This document shows positions 56,100 through 64,000 of a stretch of DNA of 64,000 nt, piece after piece. Source of the stretch: Dryomyza anilis (Eukaryota; Arthropoda; Insecta; Diptera; Dryomyzidae). The first letter of the stretch is position 1; every line of letters begins with the position of its first letter. Location: positions 12,172,501-12,236,500 of the forward strand of contig OX638133.1 in the NCBI GenBank assembly GCA_951804985.1. The letters are read 5' to 3'. A model generated the notes under the pieces. The model worked only from the letters and a program-made list of their open reading frames with translations. It did no database searches and was not told the DNA's origin. The position numbers and the translations under genes were made by a program.

Positions 56100-56669
56100 A
56101 ATAAACAGGATTGGGCAAAGGGGAGTGGCACCTCCCATAGAACCCAATAATTCAGTACGCTATATCTCAACCCTAATGTTATCGATTTCCACTAAAATTT
56201 AAATTTGGATGTTACTCATCTTACCTAATCTCAATATACCAAACTCACCACACCAAAACTGACCAAATCAAAATTCACAAAATATGAATACTTTGCACAG
56301 GTTTCGTTAATATTTGGAATTTTTATCCTACATATCTAGGAGCTTTAACAATATAGCTTTCGTTGCCCACGCCCACGTTTAGGCCCATTTTTATTTTTGG
56401 TGTATGTTTCAGATTCATAGCAAAACCGCTGAACAAATTTTTCTGAAAATTTGCATTACTATGACATAAGGTCCATGGAATATTCTAAGCCAGAAATAAA
56501 CGAGATTGGACAAAGCGGAGTGGCACTACCCAGAGGACGCAAAAATTCAGTACTCTACATCTCAAACCTAATGATAGTGATTTCAACTAAACTTTAAATC
56601 TGACCACAACAAAACTCACCACACCAAACTCACCACACCAAACTCACCAAATCAAAATTCACCACACCA
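56100..56669 (+). mobile_element. Worn Helitron-type copies (two partial bodies in tandem)
   Basis: GGATTGGGCAAAGGGGAGTGG (about 56110) and GAGATTGGACAAAGCGGAGT (about 56500) are two copies of the pre-array block, each preceded by CATAGCAAAACC...TTTTCTGAAAATT and followed by a few CACCACACCAAA units. Termini are lost. Confidence 0.6.
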
Positions 56670-56973
56670 TCTACTATATATTTGTGAATGTTTTTAGAAA
56701 TGTCTGTATGTTCCTAATAGACGTCAAAACTGCTGAACCGAATTGAATAAAATTTTGACACAATATGTGAGGTTGGACTCTGCGTGGCACATCCCATATA
56801 CCACCACAACGAAACTCACCACACCAAAATTCACCACAGCTAAACTCATCACACCGAAACTCACCACACTAAAACTTCTACTGGAAAAAACTCTACGGGA
56901 AAGAATAATTTTTGTTTTGGTTATATATTTATAACACCAATAAAAAACTTTCAGCACGGGTCCCTGATATCTA
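56670..56973 (+). mobile_element. Worn Helitron, cut off by the next one
   Basis: It starts TCTACTATATATTTGTGAAT and has a shortened body and six or so 15-bp units. It stops within the 3' region (AGCACGGGTCCCTGATATCT), where the next element begins at 56974. The hairpin and CTAG end are missing. Confidence 0.6.
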
Positions 56974-57790
56974 TCTATATATATATAAAACTCTTGGTCC
57001 GTCTGTCAGTCTGTCTGTCTGTTTGTTCCAGCATCACATCTAAACCGCTGAACCGCAGGATACTAAGGAGTCCGGAGGGTGTCATAGGCTATATATAAGC
57101 GGGATTGGACAAAGGGGCGTGGTACCTCCCATACAACCTAAACTTTCAAAACGACATAACTCAGCACATACACAATCTAAAAAGATGAAACAAAAAACTA
57201 AAATTCACCTCACTAAAACTCATCACACTAAAACTCACCACACTAAAACTCACCACACTAAAACTTACCACATCAAAACTCACCACACTAAAACTCACCA
57301 CACTAAAACTCACCATACTAAAACTTACCATCCTAAAAACTCACCACACCGAAACTCACCACACTAAAAATTCACCACACTAAAACTCACCACACTAAAA
57401 ATTCACTAGACTAAAAATTGAACACACTAAAACTCACCACATTAAAACTAACTACACTAAAACTTCTACTGGGAAAAACTCTACGGGGAAGAATTCTACC
57501 GGGAAGAGTTCTACCGGGAAGAATTCTACTGTAAAGCGTTCTATGGGAAAGAATTTTACGGCGAAGATCTCTACTGGGAAGAATTCTACGGCGAAATATT
57601 CTACTGTCTGAATTGTTGAGAAAAGTTATTTTGGCGCAGAATTATTATTTGGTTACTACATTTATAAAACCAATAAAAACTTCCACAGCGAAGCACGGTG
57701 CCCTGATAAAAAAAATAATAATAATGTTTTTTTATATTAATAAAATCGCTTTATATCTATGAACTCACAAAATCTTTGCACGAGTCGTGC
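56974..57790 (+). mobile_element. Non-autonomous Helitron, 3' end clipped
   Basis: It begins TCTATATATATATAAAACTC after an A and follows 17559-18546 closely, with about 18 units of the 15-bp repeat (57205-57475) and the GGGAAGAATTCTACC units. It reaches the GCACGAGTCGTGC hairpin at about 57778-57790 but lacks the final GGGTCCAGCTAG, so the 3' terminus was lost after insertion. Confidence 0.8.
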
Positions 57791-59031
57791 AATATTATTT
57801 CGTTCGGCAAATAGCATGTACTACAAAATCCTATAATATTTCGAAGGAGTTCTATTTTTGTATACTAATCAATCAATAACTGTCCTATTGATCAATTTTA
57901 ATGAGATTTTATGGAATTTGAAACCTATTTTTTATATATATTTTAAATGTATTGCTTGGCAGATTTCAAACCAATTGCCTGAGTTTATCCTTAAAATTGC
58001 TACTATTTATCAGTTTTTTTTTGCAAAAATCTGGTCTGGGGTATTTTTCAAATTCAAAACTATTTTGTTTGTTTTCTCTGGAATTTATGAACTTTTTTTT
58101 GCTGTGTACAACACATATGCAGTACTACAGTCGAATTTCACATTTTTATAGAGACAGAGTTAAAGATATAGAAACAGAAGACACAAAAGTCGGTATTTTT
58201 TGAACTCTTTCGCACTTAGACAAACAGCAAGTCCTTTTAAGCATTTACAAAAAACAAAAAAACTAAAAAAAAACAGAAAATGCAGCATTTTGGCAGTGTG
58301 CCAAAGTGCCTCCTGCGAGATGTTGCAGAGAGCTCGCAGGACTGAAGGATGCTACTACCAGCAACATCCTTGAATTCTGCGAGACTCAAAAACAAAACGT
58401 GTTAAGCATTTGAACAAAATTACATCAAAGTCTTGTACATGTATTGAAAACAAAGCAAAATATAAATGTATCTGTATTTTTTTATTATTTTTTTTTTCAA
58501 ATATCTCTGTTACTCTGTCTTTGAAACTAAACGATTTTAACTCTTACGCAATCGGATCAATTCGTCCGTTGAGTACCGTGCAGGCAGCTGATGTGAAAAT
58601 TTATTCAAAGGTTATACGTTTTATCGGCTTTAGTTGTTGGCCTGGCTGCTGGGCATCTGCCATAGTGCCAAAAAGTATACTTAGGATAGAGGCTACATGT
58701 GTGTGCAGCACATTGGAAAATCGTATTTAGCAAATGTATTTATTCGCAGAATATTTGGGCAAGTCTTCAATAATGAATGAATTCATTTTTCATTGGTATT
58801 TCGCAATTTTATTGGAATGTAAACATTTTAATATGGTTTTTCTTCTTTTTTCATATATATGGCTACAGTTTCTAATGAGCTGGGAAGAGTTGCTTCAGTT
58901 TTGGAAATAATTTCATAAATACTTTAATAAAGAACATTTCATTCGATATGCATTCATTGAAATCAGATTTTTTTGTGTTGTGAAAACGAATTCAAAATCA
59001 AAAATGAACCCTAAATCTTGTTTTTTCTGTG
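57791..59031. other. Intergenic DNA with one more complex stretch
   Basis: 58280-58400 is GC-richer (GTGCCAAAGTGCCTCCTGCG, GAGAGCTCGCAGGACTGAAG). The 106-codon frame at 58410-58730 lacks a domain; its hydrophobic start is encoded by a poly-T run. GGTCTGGGGTATTTTTCAAA near 58030 resembles a satellite word. Confidence 0.3.
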
Positions 59032-60793
59032 CACAGAAAATCATCGTCATATTGATGAATTTCGTTCTTCAAACCATGATTCATTGTGTTGAAGAACGAT
59101 TCATAATATTGATAAATACAAAACATAAATGTTATGAATTCAATATTAATTTGATGAATGACCGACAAAGTATTCTTCAATATAATGAAGTGTATGTGAT
59201 GAAAACGTTTCATCATATTAATGGACAAATATATAAAATCATCATATTGATGATTGCTTTTCATCAAACAAAATTTCAATCAAAATATTTAATTTTCCGT
59301 TAATTTTTTCCATTTAGGCACAATATGTATGTTGGGTCTTGGGAGAGTATATGCTATATACCGGTCAGATTGGTGGACTGGGCGTGGCACCTCCCATATA
59401 ACCCACAAATTAAAAGCACATTATATCAGCAATTGCGATAGCAAATTTTTGGTCAGCGTTATATTTTTATCCATCCTAATCAATCTTCCCGAATGTGGGC
59501 GGGATTGGACCACTGGGAGTTGCACCCCACATTTTCCAGATGACACCATCAACAGTTAACTTCTTTAAATTCACCACACCGAAATTCACTATACCAAAAT
59601 TGACCAAACTAAAACTCACCACACCGAAATTTAAACACTAAAACTCACCACACTAAAACACAGTACACTAAAACTCAACACAACAAAAAAAATTCGAACA
59701 AAAAAAAAATCAGATCATTTTTTTTCCAATAATTCACCACACCGAAACTAACCACACCTAATTCACCATACCGCAACTCACCACACCGAAACTTACCATA
59801 CTAAAACTGACTACACTTAAACTTACCACATCAAAACTCACCACACTAAAACTCAACAAACTAAAACTCACCACAATAAAAAAAAAATTTTTGAACAAAA
59901 AAAAATAGGTTAATTTTGTTCCAATAATTCACCACACTGAAACTCGCCACACCGAAACTTACCACACTAAAATTCACCACACTAAAACTTTTCGAACAAA
60001 AAAAAATCAGATAATTTTTTTTCCAATAATTCACCACAATTCGAACAAAAAAAATCAGATAATTTTTTTTTCCATTAATTCACCACACCGAAACTCACCA
60101 CACCTAATTCACCATACCGAAACTCATCACACCGAAACTTACCATACTAAATCTGACCACACTAAAACTTACCACACCAAAACTCACCACACTAAAACTC
60201 AACAAACTAAAACTCACCATAATAATTTTTTTTTTTTTTTAACAAAAAAATTAGTTAATTTTTTTCCAATAATTTACCACACCGAAACTCACCACACCTA
60301 ATTCACCAAACCGAAACTCACCACACCGAAACTTACCACACTAAAATTCACCCAACTAAAACTTACCACACTAAAACTCACCACACTAAAACTCACCACA
60401 CCTGAAACTTACTAAACTAAAAAATATCGGTTGTCCATTAATTTATTTTTCGAAAAAAAAAATTCCGGATAATTTTTTTTTTAATTTAATTTTTTTCAAA
60501 AAATTGTAAATACATCAATTAATTAAATTTAAAAAAAAAAATATAATATCAACAATATTATATTCATAAATATTATGGACAATTTACGGAAAATCAATGT
60601 GACGTTTCAAAATCATTATGTTATTCACTATAATGTTCGATGGTATGAATAAGTTCATATATTTAATGAATGTATTCAACAATATGTCATTTAATGAACG
60701 GTGGTATCAATATGATAAATCTAGTAGTTGGTATAAAAATTCATTATATTTATGAATAAATTCATCATATTGATGAATTTTTTTGTTCTGTGT
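59032..60793. mobile_element. TTCATCAATATGATGAA-type MITE, copy 3 (inverted), split by a Helitron-type array
   Basis: CACAGAAAATCATCGTCATA at the left and ATTGATGAATTTTTTTGTTCTGTG at the right are its ends. The arms (59032-59300 and about 60530-60793) are the reverse complement of 8679-9413, for example ATTTAATGAACGGTGGTATC at 60700. The centre is occupied by 59329-60420. Confidence 0.68.
59329..60420 (+). mobile_element. Helitron-type element body with a higher-order 15-bp array
   Basis: TATACCGGTCAGATTGGTGG, CTGGGCGTGGCACCTCCCAT and a second GGGCGGGATTGGACCACTGG introduce an array of CACCACACCGAAACT and CACCACACTAAAACT units. Blocks of AAAAAAATCAGATAATTTTTTTTCCA split the array about every 100-200 bp, and long segments (59735, 60080, 60280) repeat as a whole. 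No clear TC or CTAG terminus was found. Confidence 0.6.
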
Positions 60794-60799
60794 GTGTGC

Positions 60800-61240
60800 T
60801 CCATTTATTTCAGAAAATGCCAGTAGTTTTGTCACAAGTTCATATACAAAATTTTTAACAGACTCAAGACAATTTAGAAAAATATTTTTGAAAGATTTTT
60901 AGCAGACAAAAGGGTAGTTTGTATCCTGTCTGGTTTCTCCCGTTCCCAATATATGGCCAAAAATTGCTATTAAAATTACAGAAAATTTAACAATCTGTTT
61001 CCCATAAAGTTTCATTTATGCGCCCTAAATATTCCAGAAAAATTGTAGATTTTTGTCTCAAGTCCATACCCAACATTTTTGGCAGCCTAAAGGCAAATAA
61101 ATAAAAAATGTTATCGAAAGATTTTGATCAGACAAAGGCGGAGTATATTGAGCTGTATTTTTCAGCATATTACCAAAATACACTATGAATCTGCTTTAAA
61201 ATACACAACTTTTATTTTCTGCTATTCGATTCTACTAAAT
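60800..61240 (+). repeat. Satellite remnant (about 245-bp family), two monomers
   Basis: CTCCATTTATTTCAGAAAAT, GCAGACAAAAGGGTAGTTTG, GTCTGGTTTCTCCCGTTCCC and AATTGCTATTAAAATTACAG form one diverged monomer. GATCAGACAAAGGCGGAGTA and ATGAATCTGCTTTAAAATAC begin the next. Confidence 0.65.
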
Positions 61241-61254
61241 TTCCCCGTATTATA

Positions 61255-62135
61255 CCGTCCGACACTATTTTGCACACACGAAAAAATCGAACATTACGTA
61301 AAACTAGGGTTTATTCTAAAAATTTTGGTGTATCTAGTTTTTTTCATGATCATTTTTTTTTTTTTTTTTTTTGCAGCATTTATTTTGTACCTGAGATCTC
61401 TCTGAGTATACATGTGAAAACGGTTTTCCAATATCGATTCATTTAAAGGTTTTTAAAAATATTTTAAAAATCAATTCAAATTTATTAAATGCAATAAAAG
61501 CTGTTAACGAATTGACATCGGACGAACATTTTCAGATTCATACTTAGTGATGTCTCAGCTATGAAGTACTTTAATTTTTTTCAAAAATTCGACCAAAAAT
61601 ATGATATGCACTTGCTTTCTAAATGTTAACAAATTGTTAAAAAAAAAAACTGCTCACAAAAATAAAATTTCACCAACAACCAGTATTCATTATATTGATG
61701 ATTTAATTCATTGAACTAAAATCGTATTTTTTCAGTGATTTTAATTTTTAATATTTTTTGTACCATCAAATTTCATACAAAAATTGGTCACCATTTACGT
61801 ATTTAAAATTCTTATAAGATTTATGATGTTTAAATTAATATGGTTTGATGAACAAAATTCATCAATATGATGTACACTTTTTCATTAATATGATGAAATG
61901 GAGGCTTCGAATAGTTAGAAATTAAATATTATAAATCCCTCAACATTTAAAAAAAATATTGAAAATGAAAAACATTTAAAAAATACGATTTTAATTCAAT
62001 GAATGAATTCATCAATATGATGAATCCAGTTGGTTGATGAAATTTTTGGTGTGGGATTTATTTTTTAGCGTACTTTAAGAACACATAGAATTTTCTCATC
62101 TGTGCAGCCAAAAGTTGAATTTTGTGTTTTACATT
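61255..62135. repeat. Dispersed repeat, copy 2, with nested MITE
   Basis: It corresponds to 305-815. The match runs to about 61625, pauses across 61655-62054, and resumes with ACTTTAAG...TTTTCTCAT...GTGCAGCCAA at 62070-62120. A 19-nt poly-T run lies at about 61350. Confidence 0.6.
61655..62054. mobile_element. Short MITE with about 75-bp inverted repeats
   Basis: Left arm: CACAAAAATAAAATTTCACC, CAGTATTCATTATATTGATG, AAAATCGTATTTTTT. The right arm, read inverted, gives CACACCAAAAATTTCATC, CTGGATTCATCATATTGATG and AAAATCGTATTTTTT. It is related to, but shorter than, the 8679-9413 family. It is inserted in the dispersed repeat. Confidence 0.68.
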
Positions 62136-63527
62136 CCAACGAAAACTATAAAATAATCTATGATTTTTGCATTTGTGGTTGGCGAAGTAGACACCGTGGT
62201 TGACAAAAATTAACGAACCGACAGACTGTTACCATTTTTTTTTGTTATTCAAAACCAGAGCAAATAAAAAATTAAATTTATTTTTTTATAAAAATGAAAT
62301 GAGACTGTGATAAATATTGCATATCTTTGATGTCGCAAAAAAATGCGCTTTTTTATAAAACTATTTTCAGGTTTTTATTTTTATTTTCAATTTTAATTTT
62401 AATTTTTTTTTGAATTTTTGCACATTTGTTGGAAAAACTTTTGGCCACTTTGCTGACGTTTAAAAAAATGGCAGCAGCAGCGCATCATTTGACCAGCGTG
62501 ACGTAAAGTGAAAAATGTGCGGGATTGTTAAAAGAATGCTTAAAAATAATAACAAGCATAAATAAAAAATATAATAAAAAATAAAATAAAAAAATAAAAT
62601 AAAAAAAGACAATAAAAAAGAAAACTTTAGAAAATTAAAAAAAAACAAAAGAATCAAAAAATTAAAACAAAAATCTAAAACCACAAAACTTAAATTAAAA
62701 AAAAAATTACTAAAATAAAAGTCGTGTAAAAAGTTTGTGCAGATGATGCCATTTTTAGTGCATTTAAAGCATTTTATTATTGCGGTTGTTTAAAGTGACG
62801 TAAATCGTTTGAGGAGCAGGAAAATGAAATGATTTTCTGGGGTTTTGTAGAGTTTTGTGCAAATTGTTTAATGTATTTTAGAAATCGGCTTTGTAAAACT
62901 TTATTTAATTTAAAACTTTTGATTAAATAGTTTATGAAAATTATTATTCAATCAGAGTTTTGTTTGTTTCCTTTGAAATATAGAAAATTGAAATTTTATT
63001 TTTTTAAATTTAAAATTTTAATCATTAAAAATTATATAAATTGTATACTTAAAATCATTTTTTATAATTATTATTTATTTGTAACAATAATTGAAACCGT
63101 AGACCACAACTAATTTCCATTCTAAACCGTTATGCGGAACGAAATACACTTCTAAAACTGGAGAGCAATTCGGCGTAAACGAAAAATAGCTGAATTACAC
63201 TAATAACAATAAAATGCTACTAAAATTCTAGAATTTAATTTCTGAATATTAAGAAAGCAAATTACTTAGTTAGCAAAAAGTAAACAAGATTTTTTTCTTC
63301 TAGATTTTAAGAAGTTAATTTTTTGACAATTAAAAACCAAAAAGAACATACAAAATTGTTGCTGTATTCTTCGCAAAAAAAGAACACAAGTTCATGCACC
63401 TGTTGTTGTTTTCTTCGATCTTGCTTTGTCGGAAATATTTGCTCGTATGTTTTGTTTTGTGATGTAAGTCTGTTATCGCCATCTGTTATCGCATTTGTTT
63501 ATTAGAATCGTTCGTCTGTCAAATTTT
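62136..63527. other. A+T-rich intergenic DNA, no gene
   Basis: 62560-62710 is an A-rich AAAATAAAA tract. 62455-62520 (ATGGCAGCAGCAGCGCATCA) and 63400-63510 are slightly more complex. No open frame above 75 codons with a domain. Confidence 0.35.
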
Positions 63528-63640
63528 TCAAAGTAACTTAGAGCAATTGTTCTTGATATGCAGAGATTACATTCTTTAGTATCATAAAAGTAACTAAGAG
63601 TAATTATTCTTGATATGCAGATGTTCTAGCTACATTATAA
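63528..63640 (+). repeat. Tandem duplication of about 58 bp
   Basis: AGTAACTTAGAGCAATTGTT and CTTGATATGCAGA recur as AGTAACTAAGAGTAATTATT and CTTGATATGCAGA, 58 bp downstream. Confidence 0.7.
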
Positions 63641-63659
63641 AAAAACAACTGCTCCTAGT

Positions 63660-63912
63660 TACCTATTGATTTCGGTTCCTTGCGATCCCTGACAGGAACT
63701 AAAACCCTTTAAAATATCGGTTCCGGTGCCAAGATTTCCGGTTCAGGTTCCAACCAAAAAGTGCTCTGGGTTCCGATTCCTGTTTTGGTTTCACAAATTT
63801 CTTTAACAACAGTTCCTATTTCGGTTTTAGTTATACCCATTTCTTTAAGAACGGTCCCTATTTCGGTTCCGGACCTAAAAATCGAAACAGTTCCGATTCC
63901 GGTTATTTACGG
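63660..63912. repeat. Cryptic repeat of GGTTCCGATTCC-like words
   Basis: CGGTTCCGGTGCC, CGGTTCAGGTTCC, GGGTTCCGATTCC, CCTATTTCGGTTCCGG and CAGTTCCGATTCCGG recur at irregular spacing. TTTCTTTAACAACAGTTCCT and TTTCTTTAAGAACGGTCCCT form a longer pair. The apparent 71-codon frame through it (VPIPVLV repeats) is produced by the repeat. Confidence 0.6.
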
Positions 63913-63934
63913 TCCCTCTTCGAGAGGTAAATTC

Positions 63935-64000
63935 TCTTCAAATTTTGGGTATGGGAAGAAAATGGGCAGCTTTTGATACAAACTGCGCCTTCATCTGTTT
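63935..64000 (-). repeat. Satellite monomer fragment (about 245-bp family), inverted
   Basis: GGGCAGCTTTTGATACAAAC TGCGCC and TTCATCTGTTT at the window edge are the reverse complement of CAGACAAAGGCGGAGTTTGTATCAAAAGCTG. The array presumably continues beyond the window. Confidence 0.6.

Noticed and set aside
57119..57367. Open frame with KTHHT repeats, also at 17667-17924
   Set aside because: Same 15-bp array read in the other direction; the period is a multiple of 3, so any stop-free phase gives a long repeat frame.
58410..58730. 106-codon frame with an apparent signal peptide
   Set aside because: The hydrophobic segment is encoded by a poly-T run; no conserved domain and no exon signals.
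63761..63976. 71-codon frame with VPIPVLV repeats
   Set aside because: Follows the cryptic GGTTCC repeat and then runs into inverted satellite; not a gene.

Overview
This window looks like nuclear DNA of a higher (brachyceran, schizophoran) fly: strongly A+T-rich, almost free of protein-coding sequence and packed with layered transposons and minisatellites. The evidence for a fly is one DUF1091 secreted-protein gene with a 66-nt intron and a TATA/Inr promoter, mini-me/DINE-like elements carrying a GTCT microsatellite, non-autonomous Helitrons with TC...hairpin...CTAG ends, and a tRNA-derived SINE with an ATT-rich tail. The species cannot be named from the sequence alone.

Genes. Only one convincing intact gene is present: a two-exon DUF1091 (MD-2/ML-like) gene on the minus strand at 15710-16330. 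At 3340-3900 (minus) a more complex, GC-richer block runs into an A-rich leader that ends at a good splice donor; I read it as a non-coding first exon of a gene lying to the left of the window. At 11760-12533 (plus) are three exon-like blocks in order with plausible splice sites. The last block is frameshifted by a 14-bp tandem duplication, so I call it a pseudogene of unrecognised origin.

Layout. 0-9.5 kb: MITE end, 23-bp tandem repeat, dispersed repeat, duplicated promoter-like (LTR-like) blocks with heat-shock elements, the leader exon, a SINE, a mini-me element and a TTCATCAATATGATGAA-type MITE. 9.5-16.4 kb: DRE-like cluster, pseudogene, SINE, snap-back mariner-like MITE inside a short-period repeat, then the DUF1091 gene. 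16.6-19 kb: A-rich tract, complete Helitron, MITE and SINE fragments. 21-29.6 kb: three arrays of a 19-bp A+T minisatellite with islands of more complex DNA between them; a fourth array, inverted, lies at 37.2-39 kb. 31-46.5 kb: MITEs, mini-me copies, three copies of a palindromic foldback element, and an LTR-like duplicated TATA/Inr/HSE promoter block at 42.2-42.8 kb. 47.6-51.3 kb: degenerate satellite of about 245 bp. 51.7-52.3 kb: 41-bp minisatellite. 52.4-60.8 kb: two MITEs, each broken by a Helitron-type element with a CACCACACTAAAACT 15-bp array, plus a stack of three more such elements. 60.8-64 kb: satellite remnants, dispersed repeat with a nested MITE, and short degenerate repeats.

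No genes working together as a pathway are visible, and no obviously new multi-gene system is present. The most unusual material is the palindromic-core 19-bp arrays, the foldback element built of palindromic cores, the HSE-bearing promoter repeats, and the repeated nesting of Helitrons in one MITE family. Boundaries of repeats are by eye and accurate to roughly 10-30 bp unless a terminal motif is quoted.
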